64,000 nucleotides of DNA from Mangrovicoccus algicola (GCF_014903745.1 NZ_JACVXA010000003.1:62001-126000), one strand, 5' to 3'. Numbered from the stretch's first letter, positions 54,223 through 63,116 are shown. Numbers and translations are program-made. The notes: generated from the sequence alone by a model not told the origin.

Positions 54223-55656
54223 TCAGGCGGCGGCGCGCAATGCCTTGTCGCGATCCTCGCCGGCCTCGACATATTCGCGGTGCAGCGCCTTGATGACGCC
54301 TGCCAGGTCCTCGCGTTCCAGGATGAACTGGACATCCACGTTGCGCGGTCCCTGCGCGGCGCCGAGCGCCTCCAGCCCGGCGGCGGCAATCGCCTGCAGC
54401 CCGCGGGTCAGCACGGACAGGCCGTTGAGGTCGCGCCCGATCACCGAGGCCAGGGCCAGCGGCCGCACCGAAACCCCGGCATTGGGATAGAGCTTGGCCA
54501 GGTCGTTCTCGACCCGCTTCATCACCTTCATCGGCGCATCGACGAAATGGGTGATGGTGTTGGCATTGGTCACCTTGGAGATGATCCGCACCTGGTGGCG
54601 GGTCAGCACGTCGAGGATCGCGGCGTCATAGCCCTTCACCCCCACCATGTCCTGCTCGAACACTTCCAGCGACAGGATGTCCAGGCCGGTGACGATCTCC
54701 ACCGCGGATTCCTCGGCGGGCTGGTCGTCGATCAGCGTGCCGGGATCCTCGGGCTCGAAGGCATTGGTGACGCGCAGCGGCACCCCCGCCTGGCGCAGGG
54801 TCTTGGCGGCTTTCGGGTGGATCGCCTCCATCCCCATATTCGACAGCTGGTCGGCCACGTCGTAATTCGTCCGCCCGAGCTTGCGCACGGCCTCCTGCCC
54901 GACCAGGTTCGGATCGGCGGAGCTGAGGTGGAATTCCTTGTGGATGATCGCCTCGCGCGCGCCCGTCAGGGCCGCCAGCCGCGAGAAGGTCACCTCGGAA
55001 TAGCCGCGGTCGAATTCGCGCATCAGCCCCTCGGCGCATTGCGCATAGCCGGTCACGATCGGCATCTCCGCCGCCGGGTCGATTCCCTCCAGCGCGCCGG
55101 TGATGCGGTCGTCGAGGCTCAGCCCGCCCGGGTCGCGCCACCCGGAGAGGTCGACAAAACGGGCATTGATGCCCGCGCGGCGCAGCAGCAGCGTGGTGGC
55201 GAAGGCCGAATGCGACTCGCCGATCCCCGACAGCAGCTCGCGGGTCTGCATCATGTGTTCAGCCAGCGAGAAATGCGCATATGTGCACAGACGCTGAAGG
55301 TCGATCAGGCAGTTGCGCGCGCTCTCGATCCGCTCGGAAACGAAGGCATCGGCCTGCTCGATATCGCCGGGATGCTCCAGCACCTGCGCATGCGCCTCGC
55401 GCATGGCACCGGCGACACGGGTCAGCCCGTCATGCCAGCCATGGCCCGTATCCTGGTTGGCGAATTGCGCATAGACGCCCGGTTCGCCGGATTTCTTGTG
55501 CTCCAGCAGCAGGTTGGTGATACCCCCGAAGGCCGAGACCACGAAGATGCGGCCATAGAGGGCGTCGCCCTCGCGACCGCCGATGAAAAGCGTATCGCGA
55601 AGCTCGTTCACGCGGGACATGGACGTCCCGCCGATTTTCTCGACAGTATGGGTCAT
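54223..55656 (-). CDS. Aspartate kinase, ectoine-operon type
   Basis: Phosphorylates aspartate to feed ectoine synthesis. The 477-residue protein has the kinase motif KIGGTSMSR at the N-terminus and two C-terminal ACT-like regions. It belongs to the Ask_Ect type that is linked to ectABC and thought to escape normal feedback control by lysine and threonine. It follows ectC by 2 bases, last gene of the ectABC-ask operon. Confidence 0.93.
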   Translation of the reverse strand: MTHTVEKIGGTSMSRVNELRDTLFIGGREGDALYGRIFVVSAFGGITNLLLEHKKSGEPGVYAQFANQDTGHGWHDGLTRVAGAMREAHAQVLEHPGDIEQADAFVSERIESARNCLIDLQRLCTYAHFSLAEHMMQTRELLSGIGESHSAFATTLLLRRAGINARFVDLSGWRDPGGLSLDDRITGALEGIDPAAEMPIVTGYAQCAEGLMREFDRGYSEVTFSRLAALTGAREAIIHKEFHLSSADPNLVGQEAVRKLGRTNYDVADQLSNMGMEAIHPKAAKTLRQAGVPLRVTNAFEPEDPGTLIDDQPAEESAVEIVTGLDILSLEVFEQDMVGVKGYDAAILDVLTRHQVRIISKVTNANTITHFVDAPMKVMKRVENDLAKLYPNAGVSVRPLALASVIGRDLNGLSVLTRGLQAIAAAGLEALGAAQGPRNVDVQFILEREDLAGVIKALHREYVEAGEDRDKALRAAA

Positions 55657-55658
55657 GC

Positions 55659-56054
55659 TCAGTCCGCAAGTTCCTCCGCCGGGGCATAGGATCCATCCTC
55701 GCGATGGACCTCCGTGCCCGTCACCGGCGGGTTGAAGCAGCAGGCCATGACCAGCTTTTCTTCTGCCCGCAGGATATGGCGGTCGTGAAGGTTCAGCGCA
55801 TACATGACGCCGGGGGTGATCTGGTGGGTCTCGCCCGTGCCGAGATCGGTGATCGACCCCTTGCCCGCCATGCAGTAGACGCTCTCGAAGTGGTGCTTGT
55901 ACTCGAACGTATGCTCCGACCCCGCATCCAGTTCGGTGATGTGGAAGGAGAAGCCCATGCCGTCATCGGCCAGGAGCATCCGGGTCGACGTCCATTGCGC
56001 GTCCGAAACGGCGCGGTCGGTCTTCCTCAGGTCGTTGAAATCACGCACGATCAT
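55659..56054 (-). CDS. ectC: L-ectoine synthase
   Basis: Cyclises N-gamma-acetyl-diaminobutyrate to ectoine in the cytoplasm. The 131-residue cupin is of normal length and starts MIVRDFNDLRKTDRAVSDAQWTS; AGSEHTFEYKHHFESVYCMAGKGS holds the metal-binding cupin residues in two parts, and TPGVMYALNLHDRHIL follows. It lies 5 bases after ectB and 2 bases before the aspartate kinase. Confidence 0.96.
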   Translation of the reverse strand: MIVRDFNDLRKTDRAVSDAQWTSTRMLLADDGMGFSFHITELDAGSEHTFEYKHHFESVYCMAGKGSITDLGTGETHQITPGVMYALNLHDRHILRAEEKLVMACCFNPPVTGTEVHREDGSYAPAEELAD

Positions 56055-56059
56055 GTCAG

Positions 56060-57346
56060 TTACTCCGCGGCCAGCTTGGCCGATTTCATGGTATCGCGAA
56101 CGGCATCTGCGAGGATCGCGTAGCCTTCGCGGAAAAGTTCGTTGGGCGTGGTCAGCGGCGCCAGCACCTTGACCACCTCGTCATTCGGACCCGAGGTCTC
56201 GATCACCAGGCCCAGCTCGAAGGCGCGGGCGCAGATCTTCGAGGCCAGCTCGCCCGAACCGACATCGACGCCCTGCATCAGGCCGCGGCCCTTCAGGTAG
56301 GCGCCCGGGATCATCTCGGCGATTTCCGACAGCGCGGTGGTCATCAGCACCGCCTTGTCCGCCAGCTCGCGCTGGAACGCGCCGTCGCGCCAGAACTTCT
56401 CGATCGCCACGCGGGCGGTGACGAAGGCATGGGTGTTGCCGCGGAAGGTGCCGTTATGCTCGGCCGGGCCGAAGATGTCATGCTCGGGCCGGATCAGCAC
56501 CATCGCGAAGGGCAGGCCGAAGCCCGAGGCCGATTTCGCCATGGTCACGATATCGGGCTGCACGTCCATCTCCTCGAAGGAGAAGAAGGTGCCGGTACGG
56601 CCGCAGCCCGCCTGGATGTCATCGACGATGAACAGGGCGCCGTTGTCGCGGGCGATCCTGGCCACGCGCTCGACGAATTCGCGCGAGGCGGCGTTGAGCC
56701 CGCCCTCGCCCTGCACCGTCTCCATCATGATGGCGGCCGGGGCGTCGATGCCGCCGGAGGGATCGGCCAGCATCTGTTCCAGCAGCGCGGCGGAATCGAC
56801 GCCCTCGGCATAGCCGTCATAGGGCATGCGGGTGACGCCGTGCTTGTCGATGCCCGCGCCGCCGCGGTGATAGCCGTTGCCGGTCGCCGCCAGCGCACCC
56901 ATGGTCACGCCGTGGAAGCCGTTGGTGAAGGCGATGATGTTGGTGCGGCCCGTGACCTTGCGGGCCAGCTTCATCGCCGCCTCGACGGCATTGGCGCCGG
57001 TCGGGCCGGTGAACATCACCTTGTGGTCCATGCCGCGCGGGGCGAGGATATGCTCCTCGAAGGCCGACAGGAACCCGCCCTTGGCATCGGTGTGCAGGTC
57101 CAGCCCGTGGGCGATGCCGTCGCCCGCGATATGCTCGATCAGCGCGGCCTTCATGTCCGGGTCGTTATGCCCGTAATTCAGCGACGAACAGCCCGCCAGG
57201 AAGTCGATATAGCGGTTGCCGTCCACGTCGAACAGCTCGCTGCCGCGGGCCTGGGTGAACAGCTTGGAGAAGCCGCGGCAGTAGGAGCGGGCCTCGCTCT
57301 CGCGGCGTTTGAAGATGGAAATGGGCTGTGCCATGTCCTTGGGCAT
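56060..57346 (-). CDS. ectB: Diaminobutyrate--2-oxoglutarate transaminase
   Basis: Makes L-2,4-diaminobutyrate from aspartate semialdehyde for ectoine. The 428 residues are a class III aminotransferase with FTGPTGANAVEAAMKLARK, DDIQAGCGRTG and the PLP lysine in TMAKSASGFGLPFA. GGAGAT precedes the ATG. The open frame extends only slightly beyond the chosen start. Confidence 0.96.
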   Translation of the reverse strand: MPKDMAQPISIFKRRESEARSYCRGFSKLFTQARGSELFDVDGNRYIDFLAGCSSLNYGHNDPDMKAALIEHIAGDGIAHGLDLHTDAKGGFLSAFEEHILAPRGMDHKVMFTGPTGANAVEAAMKLARKVTGRTNIIAFTNGFHGVTMGALAATGNGYHRGGAGIDKHGVTRMPYDGYAEGVDSAALLEQMLADPSGGIDAPAAIMMETVQGEGGLNAASREFVERVARIARDNGALFIVDDIQAGCGRTGTFFSFEEMDVQPDIVTMAKSASGFGLPFAMVLIRPEHDIFGPAEHNGTFRGNTHAFVTARVAIEKFWRDGAFQRELADKAVLMTTALSEIAEMIPGAYLKGRGLMQGVDVGSGELASKICARAFELGLVIETSGPNDEVVKVLAPLTTPNELFREGYAILADAVRDTMKSAKLAAE

Positions 57347-57400
57347 GAGGGATCTCCTTTCGGGAGCAAATTCTTGGGGAGGCTGGGACGAGCGGGGGGC

Positions 57401-57958
57401 TCAGGCAGCTGCGTTCAGCGCCGCCTCTTCTTCCCCGTCCTTCAGCGTGATCGTCACCATGTGCTCGGTGTCGTGCGCGCCGCCGAAGTGGTCGTCCCTG
57501 TGGAAATGGGGCTCGTCGTCGAGCGTGCCGCCGATCTCGCGCGCGAAGCTGCGGAACAGGCCCCAGGAGGCATCGTTGTCCTCGGTGATCGTGGTCTTCA
57601 GAACCTCTGCCTCGGCAAGCTCTTCGCGCTCCAGAAGGTGGCGCAGCATCTGCTTGCCCAAGCCAAGCCCGCGCGCGCGCGGGCTGACCGCGACCTGCCA
57701 GACGAAGAAGGCGTCCTGCGCCGGGATGAGATGTCCTGAAATCCAACCCAGGATTTCCCCGTCCTCCTCGGCCACCACGCAGGTGTCGCGGAAATGATCG
57801 GCCTGGATCAGGTTACAATACATCGAGTTCTCGTCCAGCGGCTTGCACTCGCGGATGAGGTCCCAGATGGCGGCACCATCGGTGCTTTCGGGCTTTCGCA
57901 GCGCGACCATGCGCGATCGGGCCATCTGGCGTGTGTCGCTGACAATGTCCTTGGGCAT
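57401..57958 (-). CDS. ectA: L-2,4-diaminobutyrate N-acetyltransferase
   Basis: Acetylates diaminobutyrate at the gamma-amino group. The 185-residue GNAT enzyme has the EctA hallmark AIWDLIRECKPLDENSMYCN (about 30-49, up to 20 residues shown) and the acetyl-CoA loop VSPRARGLGLGKQML. First gene of the ectoine operon, 54 bases before ectB. A good promoter and several palindromes lie upstream, facing the divergent MarR-type regulator. Confidence 0.95.
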   Translation of the reverse strand: MPKDIVSDTRQMARSRMVALRKPESTDGAAIWDLIRECKPLDENSMYCNLIQADHFRDTCVVAEEDGEILGWISGHLIPAQDAFFVWQVAVSPRARGLGLGKQMLRHLLEREELAEAEVLKTTITEDNDASWGLFRSFAREIGGTLDDEPHFHRDDHFGGAHDTEHMVTITLKDGEEEAALNAAA

Positions 57959-57991
57959 GTGTCTCTCCCTAGCAGTTTCGTTTGACGGACT

Positions 57992-58020
57992 AACTACGCG
58001 AGTTACGTGAAAGTTTCAAG
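57992..58020 (-). promoter_or_regulatory. Promoter of the ectABC-ask operon
   Basis: On the minus strand TTGAAA (58020-58015) and TAGTTA (57997-57992) are 17 bases apart, about 34 bases before the ectA ATG. The -10 overlaps an inverted repeat, TAACT (57992-57996) and AGTTA (58002-58006). Confidence 0.6.
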
Positions 58021-58028
58021 AACGGCGT

Positions 58029-58068
58029 GAAAAAAGTCATTTTTTCGCCGATAATCTGATTATCCGCG
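58029..58068. promoter_or_regulatory. Palindromic sites upstream of ectA and its regulator
   Basis: Two palindromes lie side by side. GAAAAAA (58029-58035) and TTTTTTC (58040-58046) surround GTCA. GATAATC (58050-58056) and GATTATC (58058-58064) meet at one central base and extend with CGC/GCG outside. The second is the best candidate for a MarR-type (EctR) dimer site between the divergent genes. Confidence 0.7.
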
Positions 58069-58134
58069 AAAAAACGGGGGGTTGCAGCACCGCCCCCCTT
58101 CCGGAAATCGCGCAGCCAGGCTAAGGAGTTTCAC

Positions 58135-58689
58135 ATGATACTTAGGCAATTGAACCATTCCCCGCTTTATGGCAGAGATCCCGCCATGCATGACAGCGAA
58201 CTGAACCGCACCGATGCCAGCCTGATCGCGCTGAGGCGCATCCTCCGCGCGACGGAGCTGTATTCGCGCGATCTCGCCCATGCGGCAGGATTGACGCCGG
58301 CGCAGCTGCGGGTCCTGCAGATCGTCACCGGCCGGGGCGGGTCCGCGACGCCCAAGGCGCTGGCCACCCAGATGGGCGTGGCGCAGGCGACGGTCACTGC
58401 CCTGGTCGACCGGCTGGTGGCGCGCGGCATGGTCGGTCGCGAGCGGTCGGAAACCGATCGCCGCCAGACCAATATCGTCATCTCGGACCGCGGGAAGGCC
58501 GCGGTGGCCGAGGCGCCCGACGCGCTTCAGCAGCGCTATGTCCGCGCCTTCGAGCAGTTGCGCGACTGGGAACAGGCGCAGCTGCTGGCCTCGCTGGAAC
58601 GGGTGGCCGACATGCTCGACGCCACCGACATGGATGCCTCGCCGGTCCTGACCACCGGCGAAATCCAGGGGATGTCGCGGCGCAACTGA
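58135..58689 (+). CDS. ectR: MarR family regulator of the ectoine operon (EctR-like)
   Basis: Repressor of 184 residues with the MarR winged helix: LTPAQLRVLQIVTGRGG, TPKALATQMGVAQATVTALVDRL and the wing ERSETDRRQTNIVISDRG. TAAGGAG six bases before ATG 58135 supports this start over ATG 58186. EctR-type proteins repress ect genes at low salt in methanotrophs. Position divergent from ectA suggests the same here. Convergent with the efflux operon end. Confidence 0.87.
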   Translation: MILRQLNHSPLYGRDPAMHDSELNRTDASLIALRRILRATELYSRDLAHAAGLTPAQLRVLQIVTGRGGSATPKALATQMGVAQATVTALVDRLVARGMVGRERSETDRRQTNIVISDRGKAAVAEAPDALQQRYVRAFEQLRDWEQAQLLASLERVADMLDATDMDASPVLTTGEIQGMSRRN

Positions 58690-58707
58690 GGCGCCGCGCC
58701 CCTCCGC

Positions 58708-59748
58708 TCAGCCCCCCTGGCGGGGCGCGTGCAGGACCACCGACATGCCCGGGGCGAGACTTTCCGCGCCCTCCTGCCCGGGATCGATCTCGATGCGCAC
58801 CGGCAGGCGCTGCGCGATCTTGGTGAAGTTGCCGGTCGCCGCGGAGCTGCCCAGGACGCTGTATTCCGATGCCGTCGCCGGGGACAGCATCGACACCCGC
58901 CCGGTGAAGCTGCGATCGCGCAGCGCGTCGACCGTGAACCGCACGGCCTGGCCCTGCGCCATGTCGGCCAGTTCGCGTTCCTTGACATTCGCGATCACCC
59001 AGACCTGCGGCGCCACATGCGACATCAGCGCGGCCCCGGCCGTCACATACTGCCCCGGCTTGACGCCGATCTGGCCCAGCTGACCGTCGCGGGGCGCGTG
59101 GATCACGGTATGCTCCAGGTCGATCCGCGCCAGCTCGACCGCGGCCTCGGCCGAGGCGATCTGCGATTGCAGCGTGTCGGTCTGGACCCGGGCCGAGGCG
59201 ACGTCCTCGCGCGCCACGTCGACATTGCTTTCCGCCTCGGTCAGCGCCGCCTGCGCCTGCTGCAGCGACAGCTGGCCGTCATCGGCATCCGATTGCGACA
59301 GGAAGCCCTTGGCCTTCAGCTTGTCCTGCCGCGCCCAGGCGGCCTGCGCGGTGTCCAGCGCCGCCTCCGCCGCCTGCCGCGCCGCCTTGCGCGATTCCAG
59401 CACCGCCTCCGCGGAATTGATGTCCTGGGCATTCGCCTTCAGCGCGGCCCGCGCCCCGGCCAGCGCGGCCTCGGCCTGGGCCAGCGCCTGCGCGGCGGTG
59501 CGGTCGTCGAGCCGCACAAGAACCTCGCCGGCCGTCACCACCTGGAAATCCGAGACCGGCACCTGCGTCACATATCCCGCGATCTGCGGCGAAATCGTCG
59601 TGACGGAGCCGCGCACATAGGCATTCTCGGTGCGGATCTCGGTCCCGGCAAAGGGCGGCAGCTGCCACGCGTATAGCACGGTGCCGACCCCCAGAAGGCC
59701 GATCAGCACGACAAGCAGCGTCGGCACGTGATGTTTCAGAAGCGTCAT
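58708..59748 (-). CDS. HlyD/EmrA family efflux adaptor
   Basis: Periplasmic adaptor of 346 residues anchored by one N-terminal membrane helix (about 10-30). TVTTISPQIAGYVTQVPV-like biotinyl-lipoyl segments flank a long alpha-helical hairpin (about 75-190, Ala/Gln-rich heptads). HAPRDGQLGQIGVKPGQYV is the second lipoyl half. It links the inner-membrane MFS pump encoded 10 bases upstream to an outer-membrane channel, which is not in this operon. Confidence 0.88.
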   Translation of the reverse strand: MTLLKHHVPTLLVVLIGLLGVGTVLYAWQLPPFAGTEIRTENAYVRGSVTTISPQIAGYVTQVPVSDFQVVTAGEVLVRLDDRTAAQALAQAEAALAGARAALKANAQDINSAEAVLESRKAARQAAEAALDTAQAAWARQDKLKAKGFLSQSDADDGQLSLQQAQAALTEAESNVDVAREDVASARVQTDTLQSQIASAEAAVELARIDLEHTVIHAPRDGQLGQIGVKPGQYVTAGAALMSHVAPQVWVIANVKERELADMAQGQAVRFTVDALRDRSFTGRVSMLSPATASEYSVLGSSAATGNFTKIAQRLPVRIEIDPGQEGAESLAPGMSVVLHAPRQGG

Positions 59749-59758
59749 CGGATTTCCC

Positions 59759-61402
59759 TCATTCGGCGGCCGGGGCCGCAGGGGCCATCCGGTCGCGCAG
59801 CAGGTTGCGCAGGACATGCAGCACCAGGACGGCAAGTGCGCCGAGAGCCAGGGCCGCAGTCAGGGCGAATACATCGTTATAGGCGGCCACGGTGGCCTGC
59901 CGGGTGACGGTCTGGGCCAGGGCCGAGACAGCCTCGGCCTGGCGCTGGACCGGGTCGGCGATCTGCGCGGCATAGCCCGCCGCCAGCGCCGAGATCTGCT
60001 GGGCGACCAGCGGGTCGCCTGCCGCCATGTGACCCGCCATCATTTCGCCATGGGCGGTGATGCGCGCGGCGACGAAGGTCCGGAACAGGCCCGAGCCGAT
60101 CGTGCCGCCCAGGATCTGCGTGGACAGGAACAGGATGACGAAGCTCAGCAGGTATTTCGGCCCCCGCTGCAGCGCCGTCACCAGCCCGCCCGCCATGGCC
60201 GGCGGCAGGAACAGCGCCGCGGCGAAGCCGATCATCGCCTGGCTGAGCATCATCTGCGCGGGCGCCACGTCCGGCGCGCTATGCGCATCCATCCAGGCGC
60301 CGAGCGCGATCATCGCCAGGGCGACCATGTGGATCTGCGGCACGCGCTGGGGCTTCAGCACCAGGCAGCAGACCGCACCACCCAGGATCGTCGCCGCGGA
60401 GATCACCCAGAACAGCGGCGCGACCTGCGCGGGCGCATAGCCCAGCGTCTGGAACAGCCCCGGCGCCCCGGCCGCCTGTTCCGACAGGATGATGCGGAAC
60501 ACCAGCAGCGCGGCGGTGAGATGCAGCATCTCGGGCGTCATCAGCCAGCGCACGTCCAGCAGCGGCTCGCCGCGCTGCAGCTCGATCACCAGCGCCAGGA
60601 CCAGCCCCGCCAGCGAGGCGGCCAGAACCACCCCCATCCAGGGGGCCGCCGTCCACCAGTAGGTGTAGCCGGTGGTGAAACAGGCGACCAGCCCGCCGAA
60701 GGCCCCGGCGATCAGCGCGAAGCTGAGCAGGTCCATGCCGCGGATGACCTTCATCCGTTCCGTCGCCGCCAGCGGCAGGCGGAAGACCAGGAACAGGCAG
60801 ATCATCGCCATGCCGAGCTTCAGCATCAGGATGTTGAACCAGCTGCCATCCTGAAGCAGCAGCGGGCTGATCGCCCGCGCCAGCGGCGTGCCCAGCGAGA
60901 TGAAGGTCAGCGCCAGCGGCAGGCCGATCTGCAGCTTCTTCGCGGGCGGGAACGGCTCCAGCATGTAGAGGAAGGCCAGGGTCGACAGCGGCGCCGCCGA
61001 GATCCCCGAAAGCAGCTCGACCACCATCGCCGAATGCAGGTCCGCCGTCCACAGGCTCAGCAGCGCCACCGCGACATAGATCGCGATCGAGACTTCGGCA
61101 AAGCGGCGCAACCCGTACTGGGTCCGGATCTTGATGAGCATCAGCGGAAGCGAGGCGCGCGGCGCGATGAAGGCGACCATCAGCCAGCTGGTATCGCTGA
61201 CCGTCGCGCCCAGCTCGCCGGCAAGCTGGCGGATATTCGCGGTCAGGAAGCCCTGCCCCAGGGATTGCGACAGCGCGATGAACACGGCCGCCAGCATGTA
61301 GCCCAGGGCGACCAGAGGCCGCTTGGGCACGAAGCCGGGGCGCTGCGGCGCGGCGCCCTGCTGCGCCTCCCGCGCGGCCGGGGATTGCGGCGTCCCGGCC
61401 AT
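59759..61402 (-). CDS. DHA2 family MFS efflux pump (EmrB-like)
   Basis: Drug/proton antiporter of 547 residues with 14 hydrophobic segments, as in the DHA2 family. The proline-rich N-terminus precedes PLVALGYMLAAVFIALSQ, and DTSWLMVAFIAPRASLPLMLI is an early family segment. The ATG directly follows the MarR stop with no gap. Together with the adaptor it forms an EmrAB-type system. Substrate unknown. Confidence 0.88.
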   Translation of the reverse strand: MAGTPQSPAAREAQQGAAPQRPGFVPKRPLVALGYMLAAVFIALSQSLGQGFLTANIRQLAGELGATVSDTSWLMVAFIAPRASLPLMLIKIRTQYGLRRFAEVSIAIYVAVALLSLWTADLHSAMVVELLSGISAAPLSTLAFLYMLEPFPPAKKLQIGLPLALTFISLGTPLARAISPLLLQDGSWFNILMLKLGMAMICLFLVFRLPLAATERMKVIRGMDLLSFALIAGAFGGLVACFTTGYTYWWTAAPWMGVVLAASLAGLVLALVIELQRGEPLLDVRWLMTPEMLHLTAALLVFRIILSEQAAGAPGLFQTLGYAPAQVAPLFWVISAATILGGAVCCLVLKPQRVPQIHMVALAMIALGAWMDAHSAPDVAPAQMMLSQAMIGFAAALFLPPAMAGGLVTALQRGPKYLLSFVILFLSTQILGGTIGSGLFRTFVAARITAHGEMMAGHMAAGDPLVAQQISALAAGYAAQIADPVQRQAEAVSALAQTVTRQATVAAYNDVFALTAALALGALAVLVLHVLRNLLRDRMAPAAPAAE

Positions 61403-61837
61403 CTACGCCATCCCGTCCAGGTTCTTCTGGATGCGGCGGATCACCGACAGGGTCTGGGCCAGCTCATCCTCCGAGATGCCGCGATAGACCTCGCGGCGCA
61501 GATCCTCGGTGAAGCCCACGACATCCTCGGCCTGGGCCCGCGCCATGGGGGTCAGGTACAATTGCCGGATGCGCTTGTCCTGGGCGCAGGCGCGGCGCTC
61601 GATCAGGCCCTGTTCCTCCAGATGGTCCAGGGTGCGGTTCATCGAGGGCGTGCGGATATCCAGCCGCTCGGCCAGCTCCGCCTGGGTGAGACCCTCGCGC
61701 ACCGCCACGCCCATCAGCGCCTGTGCCCGGGCATAGGTCATGCCGATCGCCACGGCCCGCGCGTTGAACCGCTTGCGGATGGCGCGCACCATCCCGAAGA
61801 TCTCGGGGAGGAATTCCCTTTGAACCGGCGATGTCAT
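61403..61837 (-). CDS. MarR family transcriptional regulator of the efflux operon
   Basis: Regulator of 144 residues: GLTQAELAERLDIRTPSMNRTLDHLEEQG in two blocks forms the winged helix, with RRACAQDKRIRQLYLTP as the wing. First gene of a marR-emrB-emrA operon with no gap to the pump gene. A large palindrome overlaps its -10 box, pointing to autorepression relieved by a drug or phenolic ligand. Confidence 0.9.
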   Translation of the reverse strand: MTSPVQREFLPEIFGMVRAIRKRFNARAVAIGMTYARAQALMGVAVREGLTQAELAERLDIRTPSMNRTLDHLEEQGLIERRACAQDKRIRQLYLTPMARAQAEDVVGFTEDLRREVYRGISEDELAQTLSVIRRIQKNLDGMA

Positions 61838-61849
61838 GGCGGACCCTTC

Positions 61850-61898
61850 GTTACCCTGCTAATCGTTAGCTAGGTAACATTCAGGGCTGAAAGGTCAA
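61850..61898 (-). promoter_or_regulatory. Promoter and operator of the MarR-efflux operon
   Basis: On the minus strand TTGACC (61898-61893) and TACCTA (61876-61871) are 16 bases apart. The interrupted palindrome 61850-61878 has outer arms GTTACC/GGTAAC and inner arms GCTAA/TTAGC around TCG, and it covers the -10 box. MarR binding would therefore block transcription directly. Confidence 0.75.
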
Positions 61899-61966
61899 CC
61901 GCCCCGAGGTTGCGTCCGCAGCATGACGGGGTTGCGCGAGACGGCCGCGCGACGGAGGCGGGCAAG

Positions 61967-61987
61967 CCGGGGGCCTGCGCCCCCGGC
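61967..61987 (-). terminator. Possible terminator of the min operon
   Basis: GCCGGGG (61967-61973) and CCCCGGC (61981-61987) form a 7-bp stem downstream of minE on its strand. The following bases are only weakly U-rich. Rho-dependent ending is as likely. Confidence 0.4.
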
Positions 61988-61990
61988 TCC

Positions 61991-62038
61991 GGTCAGGCCT
62001 TCGCCGCCGGTCCCGGTCAGGCCTTCGCCGCCGGTCCC
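61991..62038. repeat. Tandem 24-bp duplication across the minE stop codon
   Basis: Two exact head-to-tail copies, 61991-62014 and 62015-62038. The copy at 62015-62038 contains the last codons of minE (GPAAKA) and its stop; the other repeats the same codons and stop in the same frame just downstream. It looks like a recent slippage or local duplication. Confidence 0.9.
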
Positions 62039-62277
62039 GGGATCTCTATATTGATCTCCAGGGCCGAGATGTCCCTTTCGCGGTCGATCTTGATCTCGAC
62101 GTGATCCTGGTTCACCGCCAGATGGCGCTGGATCACCTCCAGGATTTCCTTCTGGAGCATCGGCAGGTAATCCGGGCTTTCCCCGTCGGCCCGCTCATGA
62201 GCCAGGAGGATCTGCAGCCGCTCCTTGGCGGTTTCCGCGGACTTGTTCCGTCTTGGTCTGAGCGTAAAATTGAACAT
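62017..62277 (-). CDS. minE: Cell division topological specificity factor MinE
   Basis: Drives MinD off the membrane so that MinC inhibits FtsZ only near the poles. The 86-residue protein begins MFNFTLRPRRNKSAETAKERLQILLAHER (membrane-targeting and anti-MinCD part, positions 1-29) and has the dimer domain ALEINIEIP at the C-terminus. It starts 3 bases after minD. Its last six codons and stop lie in a tandem repeat. Confidence 0.95.
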   Translation of the reverse strand: MFNFTLRPRRNKSAETAKERLQILLAHERADGESPDYLPMLQKEILEVIQRHLAVNQDHVEIKIDRERDISALEINIEIPGPAAKA

Positions 62278-62280
62278 GGC

Positions 62281-63114
62281 TTACCCCGTCTTGCCCAGGA
62301 GCCGCTGGAAGAACCCCGGCTTCTCCTCGCCGTCATGGCGCATTTCGCGATCCTCGCCGTCCAGCCGGGCGACCGCATCCTCATAGGCCTTCCCGGCGGC
62401 GGACTTGTCGTCCATCACCACCGGCATGCCGACATTCGACGCCTTCAGCACCGTCTGGCTCTCGGGAATGATACCGATCAGCGGGATGGCCAGGATCTCC
62501 AGCACATCCTCGACATTCAGCATCTCGCCGCGGGCGACGCGTTCCTTGTCATAGCGGGTCAGCAGTAGGTGCGTCTTGACCTCCTCGCCCTCCTCGGCAT
62601 GGCGCGTCTTGGACTGCAGCAGCCCCAGCACCCGGTCGCTGTCGCGCACGGAGGAGACTTCCGGGTTGGTCACGACGATCGCCTCGTCGGCGAAATACAT
62701 CGCCAGATGCGCGCCGCGCTCGATCCCGGCGGGGCTGTCGCAGACGATGAAGTCGAAATCTTCCTTCAGCTCGTTGAGGACCTTTTCGACACCTTCCAGC
62801 GACAGGGCGTCCTTGTCGCGGGTCTGGGAGGTCGGCAGCACGAAGAGGTTCTCCAGCCGCTTGTCCTTGATCAGCGCCTGCTTCAGCTTGGCATCGCCCT
62901 GGATCACGTTGATGAAGTCGAAGACCACGCGGCGTTCGCAGCCCATGATCATGTCGAGGTTGCGCAGCCCGACATCGAAATCGATCACGACGGTCTTGTA
63001 CCCGCGAAGCGCCAGCCCCGCGCCGATGGCGGCCGAGGATGTGGTCTTACCCACACCGCCCTTGCCGGAGGTGACAACGATGATCTTGGCCACGGATGAT
63101 CCCTTTTCGCTCAT
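62281..63114 (-). CDS. minD: Septum-site determining ATPase MinD
   Basis: Membrane-cycling ATPase that recruits MinC. The 277 residues have the deviant Walker A SGKGGVGKTT (about 16-25), VVIDFDVGLRNLDMIMG, DSPAGIERGA, and an amphipathic C-terminal helix, EKPGFFQRLLGKTG. The start is ATG 63114, two bases after the minC stop. A GTG at 63093 in frame would also give a complete enzyme. Confidence 0.96.
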   Translation of the reverse strand: MSEKGSSVAKIIVVTSGKGGVGKTTSSAAIGAGLALRGYKTVVIDFDVGLRNLDMIMGCERRVVFDFINVIQGDAKLKQALIKDKRLENLFVLPTSQTRDKDALSLEGVEKVLNELKEDFDFIVCDSPAGIERGAHLAMYFADEAIVVTNPEVSSVRDSDRVLGLLQSKTRHAEEGEEVKTHLLLTRYDKERVARGEMLNVEDVLEILAIPLIGIIPESQTVLKASNVGMPVVMDDKSAAGKAYEDAVARLDGEDREMRHDGEEKPGFFQRLLGKTG

Positions 63115-63116
63115 GC

